From assembly GCA_019416285.1 (NCBI GenBank), contig DXXM01000034.1, forward strand, positions 16,046 through 35,558: a DNA stretch of 19,513 bases. Reading direction: 5' to 3'. Each line of letters starts with the position of its first letter. The stretch's first letter is position 1. The position numbers and the translations under genes are program-made. Below, piece after piece: positions 13,330 to 19,513 of the stretch. The notes beneath the pieces were generated by a model. That model did no database searches and was not told the DNA's origin. It was given only the letters and a program-made list of their open reading frames with translations. The DNA is from Bacteroidales bacterium. Lineage in GTDB: Bacteria > Bacteroidota > Bacteroidia > Bacteroidales > Muribaculaceae.

Positions 13330-15402
13330 TTACTTGTAGAATACGTTGATGTTGTTGGTCACTTCCTTGTTGCCGAGGAGTATGCGGTCAAGGACGTTCA
13401 TCATGCGGGCTGCGCCACGCTGCTGGTTGAAGCGCACTGAGCTTTCCTCGAAGTCGTAGGGACGGCCTTCCTTGTCGACCTCAGTCACCTGGAGAACAAT
13501 CACAGAGTTGTTGGCCTTCATGGGACCTATGAGCGCACCCTTCTGAGCGTTGGCAATCTTGCCCTGTACGGCGCTCTCGTTGATGCCGAGACCGGGAACC
13601 ATATACTGGCCGAAGTTGACGGTAGTGGTGTCGACAGATACGCTCATGAGCTTGGCATAGCCTGCCACGTCCTTAGCCTTACCTTCGTAGTCGGCGAGGA
13701 GTTTGGCCGCCTTCTTGTTGTTGCGTGCCTCTGAAGTGAGCATTGCGTGAACCTGCGGGTCGCGTGTGGGAACATAGCCGCCGTCATAGATGTCGTTGAG
13801 TGCCACGGCGAGGAAACGGCCGGTCTGAATATCACCGAAGATGGGTGAAACCTGACCCTTCTTGGCGTCCATTGTCCAGGCAACGGCGGGATGAGAGTCG
13901 TTGAGGTTGCCGATCATGGGAGAAGATGCGCTGACAGTGGCGGGGAAAGTGGTGTAGCCTGCTTCCTGAGCGTTGTCGGCGAATGACTTGGCGTCCTTGT
14001 TCTCGTCGAGATACTTGCGGAGAGCGGCGTCGAGGTCGTTGACGGTAGCGTTGGAGGGTTCGGTGGTGAATGTCACGCTTGCGAGGTCATAGACGGTGAC
14101 AGGTGCGTTGCGCTCGCTCACATGGAAGATGCGGCCACCCTCGGCGATGGTGTCGGGAGTGAAGTAGACGCCTGTGGCGCGGTCAGCGATGATTTCCTTG
14201 ATAGGAGCGTAGTTGGCGTCGAGGAGCTGCACTTCCATATCCTTCTGTGACTGTGCCACGAGGGGTGAGGATGCGATGCTGTCGAATGACACGCCTGAGT
14301 TGAGTACACCTACGAGTGAATCGACCTGAGCCTTGCTACCCTGGATGGCGAGGAAGTCGATTTTGGCAGTGGCCACTTCCTGGCTTTTGCCGAGGAGCTT
14401 GGCGATGGTGTAGTCGTTGCCGGTCTTGCTGACGAGAGTGGCGCGGCCAACAGAGAGGGAGTCAACAGCGGCCTTTAGGCGGCTCTGTCTGTCGACGTCG
14501 GCCTGAGTGAGTTTGCGGCGGTCAGTCACAAATTCGGGCATATCGGCGAGACCCTGAAGCTCGGGGCTTGCGTTGAGTGCTGCGAGAGCGTCCTCAACCT
14601 TCTTCTGACCGGCGAGGATGTCGGCCTCGGAGGGCACGATGTTGACTGCGATATAATTAACCATGCGGCTGGGCTCTGTGAGGATGTAGCGCTTTTTCTC
14701 CTTGTCGTAGATAGCGTTGATGTCGCTTTCGCTCACTTCAAACTCGTCGTCCTTGAGGGTCGAGAAGTCTTTTTTAGCGTAGATGATGTGGGCGGTGGCG
14801 GCGTTGTCGTCATAGAGAGCCTTGGCGTCGAGCTCGTTGGCCACGAGAGTTCCGGCGAAGAGGTTCTGGAACTTCTGCTGGAGGAGCATGCGCTCCACGT
14901 TTTTCTCAAGGTCGAGCCAGTAGGCCTGAAGCTGCTGGGCCTGAGCCTGCTGCATGCCGTATTTGGTAGGATTGAAAGCCATGTCGTGGGCAGTCTTGGC
15001 GTCGGGTACACCGAGCTGCTGCTGCACCATGCGGTCGACATACTGCGAGTTTTTACCTACCATCATGTCTGTAAGTTCCTGGTCAGTGACGGTGAGGCCA
15101 AGGTCTTTGATTTCCTTGTCGAAAAGCTTCTCGGCAATCATGGAGTTGAGCACCTGCTGCTGGAGCACAGCCTGATCCATGCGCTGGTTCTGTGCCTGAG
15201 CCTGCTGCGAGGCGTCCTGCACGCGGCGCTGGAATTCCTGAATGTCGATTTTCGTACCGTCGACTTTTGCAATGGTAGTGCCGGTGCCAAAGAGAGTGCG
15301 ACCGGAAGTAAAGAAGTCACCGATGATAAAAGCCAGCAGGCCGGCTCCCACGATGATGAGCAAGAGGGCTGACTTGCTACGGATTTTTTCTAAAGTTGCC
15401 AT
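13330..15402 (-). CDS. PpiD/SurA-like periplasmic folding protein with degenerate parvulin domain
   Basis: The 690-residue product has a short cytoplasmic start (MATLEKIRSKS), one membrane anchor at about 12-30, and a long periplasmic part. Residues about 44-190 form the SurA_N/PpiD-type chaperone helices (IDIQEFQRRVQDASQQAQAQ, QVLNSMIAEKLFDKEIKDLG). Around 345-435 is a parvulin-like region (FLAIQGSKAQVDSLVGVLNSG ... EGGRIFHVSE), but it lacks the family's AxHIL and GGDLG signatures, so prolyl isomerase activity is doubtful and a chaperone role more likely. A second weak PPIase-like segment may lie at 590-645. The length and start match Bacteroides proteins annotated as peptidylprolyl isomerase. 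It is a single-gene unit with a canonical promoter, a structured leader and its own terminator. I withhold the symbol ppiD because orthology is not certain. Confidence 0.9.
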   Translation of the reverse strand: MATLEKIRSKSALLLIIVGAGLLAFIIGDFFTSGRTLFGTGTTIAKVDGTKIDIQEFQRRVQDASQQAQAQNQRMDQAVLQQQVLNSMIAEKLFDKEIKDLGLTVTDQELTDMMVGKNSQYVDRMVQQQLGVPDAKTAHDMAFNPTKYGMQQAQAQQLQAYWLDLEKNVERMLLQQKFQNLFAGTLVANELDAKALYDDNAATAHIIYAKKDFSTLKDDEFEVSESDINAIYDKEKKRYILTEPSRMVNYIAVNIVPSEADILAGQKKVEDALAALNASPELQGLADMPEFVTDRRKLTQADVDRQSRLKAAVDSLSVGRATLVSKTGNDYTIAKLLGKSQEVATAKIDFLAIQGSKAQVDSLVGVLNSGVSFDSIASSPLVAQSQKDMEVQLLDANYAPIKEIIADRATGVYFTPDTIAEGGRIFHVSERNAPVTVYDLASVTFTTEPSNATVNDLDAALRKYLDENKDAKSFADNAQEAGYTTFPATVSASSPMIGNLNDSHPAVAWTMDAKKGQVSPIFGDIQTGRFLAVALNDIYDGGYVPTRDPQVHAMLTSEARNNKKAAKLLADYEGKAKDVAGYAKLMSVSVDTTTVNFGQYMVPGLGINESAVQGKIANAQKGALIGPMKANNSVIVLQVTEVDKEGRPYDFEESSVRFNQQRGAARMMNVLDRILLGNKEVTNNINVFYK

Positions 15403-15440
15403 TTATGTTTAGATGATTTTTGATTTTTCAGGTTATGTGT

Positions 15441-15480
15441 CGGCAAGAGCCGCAAAAAGTCTCCGTATAGCGGAGGCTAT
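15441..15480 (-). promoter_or_regulatory. Structured mRNA leader of the PpiD-like gene, possible attenuator
   Basis: In the minus-strand transcript ATAGC-CTCC-GCTAT (15480-15467) overlaps CTCCG-CTATA-CGGAG (15475-15461), so the two 5-bp hairpins exclude each other. The second is followed by ACTTTTTG, a short terminator-like T-run, then another hairpin CGGC-TCTT-GCCG (15452-15441). This could be an attenuator or just leader structure. The stems are short. Confidence 0.35.
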
Positions 15481-15494
15481 GCGGAATTAACGCA

Positions 15495-15525
15495 CAAAAG
15501 TACGATAAATTCCATTTAATTCAAA
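15495..15525 (-). promoter_or_regulatory. Canonical promoter of the PpiD-like gene
   Basis: On the minus strand TTTG (15525-15522), a 19-bp spacer and TACTTTTG (15502-15495) match the Bacteroidota consensus exactly. The predicted start near 15489 leaves a leader of about 87 nt. Confidence 0.85.
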
Positions 15526-15599
15526 ATGAACATATTGAAAATCATGCCTGCGTGATGGAAAAATCAGTAAAAAATATGGAAAAATGCTTTTTTTGATTG

Positions 15600-15607
15600 T
15601 AATTTTG
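15600..15607 (+). promoter_or_regulatory. -7 element for the SGNH hydrolase gene
   Basis: TAATTTTG matches TAnnTTTG; no TTTG lies at the right distance upstream. A start near 15612 supports translation from the ATG at 15671 rather than from any earlier in-frame codon (the frame is open from 15584). Confidence 0.6.
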
Positions 15608-15670
15608 TCCTCGGAACACCTGTTCGTTTGTAAATCACATTTAAAAATCAATTTTTTCAAATCTTTGACC

Positions 15671-16372
15671 ATGTGCAGACTTTTGCCCTTATTACTTTTC
15701 GTGCTGGGCTTTCCTTTCCTGTCGGCATCGGCGCTTTCGCCGCGTCCGGCCGTGTCGATTCTCGGCGATTCCTACTCGACTTTTGAAGGCCATGTGACTC
15801 CCGACACCAACTATGTGTGGTATTTCAAAGTGCCTAATCCGGAGCTGACCGATGTCGACAACGTGTGTCAGACATGGTGGCAGAAACTTATACGCGACAA
15901 GGGTTGGCGCCTTGAGGTCAACAATTCGTTTTCCGGCTCAACAATTTCAAACCGCGGCTATCACGGCGAGGACTATTCCGACCGCTCTTTCCTGACACGC
16001 GCCAAGAAACTCGGCTCACCGGACGTGATATTCGTTTTCGGTGGCACTAATGACTCATGGGCCGGTGTCGAGGTGGGAGAATATCTTCTTGAAAACGGAA
16101 AGACTGCCGACGGCAGCGCGCCTGACCTCTACACATTCCGTCCCGCGCTCGACATACTTCTGTCCACCCTCAAGGATTATTATCCCGGCACTGACATATA
16201 CTTTATTGTAAACAGCAAACTGCGTCCCGAAATCACGGAATCAATCACCACACTCTGCACTCGCCACGGCATCGAGTACATTATGCTTGAAAATATCAAA
16301 AAGAAAGCTAACCACCCTTCTGTCGAAGGCATGGCCGAGATAGCCCGTCAGGTCGGAGAGCGTGTGAAATAG
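15671..16372 (+). CDS. Secreted SGNH/GDSL-type hydrolase
   Basis: The 233-residue product has a Sec signal peptide (residues 1 to about 22). SGNH blocks are clear: block I ILGDSYSTFEG at 30-40 with Ser 34 as nucleophile, block II SFSGSTI at 86-92 with Gly 89, block III GGTNDSW at 124-130 with Asn 127, and block V NHPSVEG at 214-220 with His 215. The usual Asp three residues before the His is replaced by Lys 212, so the triad is incomplete or the acid comes from elsewhere; I recall similar Bacteroidota SGNH proteins with this change. Likely activity is removal of acyl groups from a polysaccharide or other ester, substrate unknown. The ATG at 15671 is chosen because it begins the signal peptide and lies downstream of the promoter. 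It is monocistronic and converges with the DUF4491 gene with a 19-bp gap. Confidence 0.9.
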   Translation: MCRLLPLLLFVLGFPFLSASALSPRPAVSILGDSYSTFEGHVTPDTNYVWYFKVPNPELTDVDNVCQTWWQKLIRDKGWRLEVNNSFSGSTISNRGYHGEDYSDRSFLTRAKKLGSPDVIFVFGGTNDSWAGVEVGEYLLENGKTADGSAPDLYTFRPALDILLSTLKDYYPGTDIYFIVNSKLRPEITESITTLCTRHGIEYIMLENIKKKANHPSVEGMAEIARQVGERVK

Positions 16373-16391
16373 ACTAGTCTCTACACCATTC

Positions 16392-16721
16392 CTAAATCTC
16401 GGCTTCAGGATTCTTTTTCCGGCGTTTGGGATTGGCGGGAAACCATCCGCGGGCCACTCGCTTCTTCTGCTCGAAAATCTCGCCGATGGTCCAGAATGAT
16501 GAAAATGAGAAGACCCCGAGCAGCGACGACCAGAAAACATCGTGGACTATCAGCGAACCTGCTATGCCCGCTATGCCGAGCAGCAGAAACCACCACCAGC
16601 AGGAGGTGCCGAAATAGTATTCACATTTGATTGTGATAGGATGGAAAATTCCAATGATAAGAAAGGTACACACCCCGATTACAAGACCGAGGATATTATA
16701 GTCTGCGAGTATTTGTGTCAT
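16392..16721 (-). CDS. DUF4491 family small membrane protein
   Basis: The 109-residue product has three or four hydrophobic segments (around LGLVIGVCTFLIIGIF, WWFLLLGIAGIAGSLIV and SSLLGVFSFSSFW). The strongly conserved stretch HPITIKCEYYFGTSCWWW, the IGEIFEQKKRVARGWFP block and a basic tail (NPKRRKKNP) match DUF4491, a Bacteroidota family of unknown function. The ATG at 16721 is chosen although the frame is open to 16901, because homology begins there and the upstream part overlaps the preceding gene. It is the last gene of the minus-strand envelope operon, 32 bp after the stop of the gene at 16754-17305. The basic end suggests a cytoplasmic C-terminus. Confidence 0.88.
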   Translation of the reverse strand: MTQILADYNILGLVIGVCTFLIIGIFHPITIKCEYYFGTSCWWWFLLLGIAGIAGSLIVHDVFWSSLLGVFSFSSFWTIGEIFEQKKRVARGWFPANPKRRKKNPEAEI

Positions 16722-16753
16722 TTGGGTATAAGGATTGTTGTTATGACTGTACT

Positions 16754-17305
16754 TTATTGGATTTCTGTCTGTTTCGGCTGCGCGGACTCTTCCCTTGGAG
16801 TGACATAGGAGAGGACTTCGCAGCGTATATCGTAGGGGCTCACGTTGGCTGTCCGCGGCTTGCGTCCGCGATGGTAATAGAACGACAATTGCCTGTCCCA
16901 CGATGGAAATTCCACGCGTCGCGTCTCTCCTGCCGGGATGATTGACCTGATGAACCTGACCGCCTCGTGGAGCATGCGCCCGCTCATGTCGGTATAGACA
17001 ATCCGGATTTCAAGCCCGGTGATTTCCGCGGAGAGATTGTTTGTGACGAAAAGACTCTCCTTGCGCGACGTCAGAGGCTTGTCGTAGCCCGTCAGACGGA
17101 TGTTCCCTGCCGGAACGCTTCTGACAGTGTCAAAGCTCAGGGTATTGCGCTCTCTGATGCTGTCTGTGGCCGTATGCAATGCGGCAGGGGAGACGCGCAG
17201 ATTTCCGCGCAGAGTCCTGTCGGCCAGGGCAGGGAGCGCCGTCAGGAGCGACAAGGCCGTGACAAGCGCTATGCGGCTGGAGCGGGAGAGAGGTGATTTC
17301 GTCAT
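16754..17305 (-). CDS. Secreted protein of unknown function, Bacteroidales-conserved
   Basis: The 183-residue product has a Sec signal peptide (core IALVTALSLLTALPALA, cleavage expected after residue 28). The mature protein looks like a single beta-sandwich: GNIRLTGYDKPLTSRKESL, ITGLEIRIVYTDMSGR, PAGETRRVEFPSWDRQLSF and YYHRGRKPR. The GYDKPL, YTDMSGRMLH and SWDRQLSFYY stretches look conserved and recall unnamed proteins in Bacteroides. I know no function. It lies third in the operon, 42 bp after the second gene and 32 bp before the DUF4491 gene. The position next to a DUF3078 outer-membrane protein suggests a periplasmic or surface role. Confidence 0.8.
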   Translation of the reverse strand: MTKSPLSRSSRIALVTALSLLTALPALADRTLRGNLRVSPAALHTATDSIRERNTLSFDTVRSVPAGNIRLTGYDKPLTSRKESLFVTNNLSAEITGLEIRIVYTDMSGRMLHEAVRFIRSIIPAGETRRVEFPSWDRQLSFYYHRGRKPRTANVSPYDIRCEVLSYVTPREESAQPKQTEIQ

Positions 17306-17347
17306 TTGGGCTAGTTGCGGTTTGTTTGTGGGGATAAAGTGAAGGTG

Positions 17348-18007
17348 TCAGAGATAGCGGGGTTCCGCCGGTATAGCCGGAGCGGGATAGACCCGCAGGC
17401 AACCCTCGATATCGCCCGGACTCTTCTCTTTGCGGCTGAATACGTAGCGATACATGTATGGGAGCAGTCTCCACCAGTTGAAGCGCAGGGAGTTGCCGTA
17501 GCTGCTGATGGCGAGGCGGCTGTCGGTATCGCCTAATGTCAGAGTAAATTTCTTGGGCGAATGGAGCTGGGTACCCGCGTCTGTGCGGCCGGTGTATATT
17601 CTTGCGTCGTAGACTCCCCTTTTGGCTGTCGGAGCGAGATAGCCCATAACGGTACCGGGACGCAGCGATAGGTCTGCCGCGCGGACCACAATCATTCTGT
17701 AAGTCATCGTGCCGGCCTCTTCGGGATGCAGTCCCCGGTCCTCGGTGCGCTCGATTGCCATCAGAGTCCCCTCGGCCGCGAAGCGCCACACTCCCTCTAT
17801 CGAGTGGAGCGGTATGGCCGACAGGCGGTCTATGACCACGTCCGGATTCTCGTAGCCCTCAAGTCTCTCTGAAACGGAGGGTACTTTGTCGAGCACCTTA
17901 CTCTCGATACCGCGCGGTATCTCCCTACCCTCTGCCTCTATGAAGGCGGAGAGGGTGAGCAGGAGTAATAAGGCTGTCAGTTGCCTGACGGTGGGAGAGA
18001 GGTGCAT
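17348..18007 (-). CDS. Secreted protein of unknown function, second gene of the envelope operon
   Basis: The 219-residue product has a hydrophobic N-terminal signal (LTALLLLLTLSAFIEA, probable cleavage near residue 24-26; no lipobox). The mature part has a helical start (ESKVLDKVPSVSERLEGYE) and then beta-rich stretches: SIEGVWRFAAEGTLMAIER, MTYRMIVVRAADLSLRPGT, GYLAPTAKRGVYDARIYTG and FTLTLGDTDSRLAISS, with a conserved-looking FNWWRLLPYMYRYVFSR near the end. This reads like a small lipocalin-type or similar beta-barrel domain, but I cannot name the family. It starts 33 bp after the DUF3078 gene and ends 42 bp before the next, so co-transcription is almost certain. Confidence 0.78.
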   Translation of the reverse strand: MHLSPTVRQLTALLLLLTLSAFIEAEGREIPRGIESKVLDKVPSVSERLEGYENPDVVIDRLSAIPLHSIEGVWRFAAEGTLMAIERTEDRGLHPEEAGTMTYRMIVVRAADLSLRPGTVMGYLAPTAKRGVYDARIYTGRTDAGTQLHSPKKFTLTLGDTDSRLAISSYGNSLRFNWWRLLPYMYRYVFSRKEKSPGDIEGCLRVYPAPAIPAEPRYL

Positions 18008-18040
18008 ATCGTTAATATTTAGGCCGTGAGGCCGCGTCTA

Positions 18041-19444
18041 TCAGAGATTCGAGAACTTGTAGGCGAAGCCGAATGAGAGAATTTCCTTGAGCTGGAACTT
18101 ATGCCAGTCGCGTCCCTCCACAGCGGGAGTGGAAGTGTCGTAGCGCATGTGGACATAAATCTGAGTCGAGAGGAAGCGGTTGATGTTGAATGAGAATGTA
18201 TTTTCCCAATCGCCGTAGGCATAGTCGTAGTTGGTAAAGACAAACAGTCGGGAGCGTACGTTGATATTGTCGCATATCGCCCAGTAGAGCTTACCCTCGG
18301 CATTGGAACCGTATTGGCTCACCGTCTTGCGTCCCTCCTTGATGCCGAATGAAGTTTCATTCATCTTTCTGTCGATGCAGGTTTTCATATTCCATGAGAA
18401 GGGTGAGATAGAGGCGTCAAGAGTGAATGTCTTTTTGGGATTGGCGTAGTTGTAGGTCATACCGACACCGACGTTGAGCTCGCCGGGCGACATGAACGCA
18501 CCCTTGAGGTCGCGGGAATTGGACTTGAAGTTGCGCAGAAGCTGGGTCTTGAACGATACGTTGGTCGAATAGTACCAGTGTTTTGATGCTTTGTAGCCGG
18601 CGAGCATATTGATCTGGAAGAGATCCTCTGAAATAGAATAGTTACGGATTGAATCGTCGGGAGCGTCGTTCATGCCGAGTTTATACTGGAAGGTGGTCTC
18701 GAAGAGCAGGTTTTTGTGGAAGGCCGGGTTGAGCTTGACGTTGTAGAAGAGATTGACGAGTATATTGAGGTTCTTGTTGCCGCCCTGATACCAGTTGGGC
18801 GACACATAGGCCTGCGAGAACTGTATCGAGCCGTTGAAGGTGCGCAGCCAGTGGCGCTTGATGAACTCGGCTTTCATCTCCTTCTGCGGAACCGCGATGG
18901 GAGCTACCTCTGCAAGCACGATTTTTGCAGTCGAGGGGTCGACTGTGGCCTCGAATTTGCGCGGAGGTTCCGGCAGATCGGCCTCGTTATAGCGCACCAT
19001 TTCAGGAAGATTGACTATGAACGACTGACGGGCGCGGCGGATGAGATTGGAATGGAAATTGTCGGTTGCGAGCCAGCCGTAGGTCGGATCGTTGAGCGAT
19101 ACAAAGCTGTCGGGCGAACCGATGCGGAGTGTGTCGAGGAGCTGGTAGGAGTCGAACACTACCGGACGGAAATAGTAGGATGGAAGAGGGGTTGTGGGGA
19201 CATACATTGTCTTGAGCAGGCTGTCGGTGGGCAGCGGAAACACTCTCAGCGAATCGGTCGGGACGGTGTCGCGTTCCTCCATCAGCAGGAAGAAGTCCTC
19301 CGGATCGTCCGGATTGAGGATATGATAGTTGTAGATTTCAGAACGGCTTGTGGGTGTTCCGAAAAATGAGGTGGTCTGGCCGTGAAGTAGAGAAATTCCT
19401 AAAAACGCGGCGAATAATCCTGTTAGAAATGTCCTGAAGCTCAT
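18041..19444 (-). CDS. DUF3078 outer-membrane beta-barrel protein
   Basis: The 467-residue product has a Sec signal peptide (cleavage near HGQ, residue 23). Residues 24-190 form a Pro/Asp-rich periplasmic part. From about 200 the sequence alternates in beta-strand fashion, typical of an outer-membrane barrel, and ends in KFSNL with the usual hydrophobic, Phe-containing end. The stretch IQFSQAYVSPNWYQGGNKNLN at about 207-227 is the hallmark I associate with DUF3078 proteins. The function of the family is unknown. It is the first gene of the operon 19444-16392; its downstream partners are two secreted proteins and a small membrane protein, suggesting an outer-membrane assembly or transport role. 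Confidence 0.88.
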   Translation of the reverse strand: MSFRTFLTGLFAAFLGISLLHGQTTSFFGTPTSRSEIYNYHILNPDDPEDFFLLMEERDTVPTDSLRVFPLPTDSLLKTMYVPTTPLPSYYFRPVVFDSYQLLDTLRIGSPDSFVSLNDPTYGWLATDNFHSNLIRRARQSFIVNLPEMVRYNEADLPEPPRKFEATVDPSTAKIVLAEVAPIAVPQKEMKAEFIKRHWLRTFNGSIQFSQAYVSPNWYQGGNKNLNILVNLFYNVKLNPAFHKNLLFETTFQYKLGMNDAPDDSIRNYSISEDLFQINMLAGYKASKHWYYSTNVSFKTQLLRNFKSNSRDLKGAFMSPGELNVGVGMTYNYANPKKTFTLDASISPFSWNMKTCIDRKMNETSFGIKEGRKTVSQYGSNAEGKLYWAICDNINVRSRLFVFTNYDYAYGDWENTFSFNINRFLSTQIYVHMRYDTSTPAVEGRDWHKFQLKEILSFGFAYKFSNL

Positions 19445-19513
19445 GATGCGTTACTATATCTTAGAGGCTGTTTAAAAACAAAAGTGAAAATGAGGGGTCA
19501 CAAGGTTGAGATG
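19445..19513 (-). other. Upstream region of the envelope operon, cut by the window edge
   Basis: The 69 bp before the DUF3078 start contain no exact TAnnTTTG on the minus strand; the nearest match is CACTTTTG in 19480-19490, with the first two bases wrong. The promoter may lie beyond the window. Confidence 0.35.

Noticed and set aside
16722..16901. N-terminal extension of the DUF4491 protein by 60 residues
   Set aside because: It would overlap the upstream gene and has no similarity to the family; the ATG at 16721 fits.
18716..19369. 217-codon plus-strand open frame opposite the DUF3078 gene
   Set aside because: Composition is that of a reverse-complement shadow, and the DUF3078 gene on the minus strand has a signal peptide and conserved motif.
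19464..19479. GAGGCTGTTTAAAAAC near the window edge as an insertion-sequence end
   Set aside because: It recalls sequences seen at Bacteroidales element ends, but there is no partner repeat, target duplication or transposase in the window.

Overview
This 19.5 kb window looks like chromosome from a Bacteroidales bacterium, most likely a Muribaculaceae-type gut member. The placement is inferred from protein families and promoter style; no rRNA or tRNA is present to confirm it. Evidence: families largely confined to Bacteroidota (DUF3078, DUF3244, DUF4230, DUF4491, streptopain-type C10 peptidase, membrane TPR regulator with a C-terminal HTH), Bacteroidota promoters (TTTG, 19-20 bp, TAnnTTTG), and no strong Shine-Dalgarno sequences. 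Most genes are GC-rich for the phylum.

Layout. 1-1928 (+): the 3' end of aroA, a small Cys/His-motif membrane protein and a ZnuB-like metal ABC permease, apparently one transcription unit interrupted by a 9-bp tandem repeat. 2057-2338 (+): a tiny Pro/Gly-rich lipoprotein followed by a long RNA hairpin. 2501-5486 (+): an unrecognised 676-residue single-pass membrane protein and an OmpA-domain lipoprotein, closed by a perfect 14-bp bidirectional terminator. 5569-7731 (-): an AT-rich three-gene operon of a DUF3244 secreted protein, a C10 cysteine protease lipoprotein with prodomain, and an unknown lipoprotein. 7976-11028 (-): two DUF4230 paralogues followed by a membrane-bound TPR/HTH regulator. 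11252-13111 (+): dnaX, probably leaderless. 13330-15402 (-): a SurA/PpiD-like periplasmic folding factor. 15671-16372 (+): a secreted SGNH hydrolase. 16392-19444 (-): a four-gene envelope operon (DUF3078 outer-membrane protein, two secreted proteins of unknown function, DUF4491 membrane protein).

The theme is cell-envelope biology around housekeeping genes (aroA, dnaX). Regulation is visible at several places: good promoters upstream of 2501, 7731, 11028, 11252, 15402 and 15671, a structured leader before the PpiD-like gene, and Bacteroidales-style low-complexity intergenic tracts after genes. No CRISPR array, transposase, tRNA or phage gene was seen. The strongest leads for something undescribed are the 676-residue membrane protein next to the OmpA lipoprotein, and the AT-rich C10 protease operon whose third gene is unrecognised. 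Neither is proven to be a new system.
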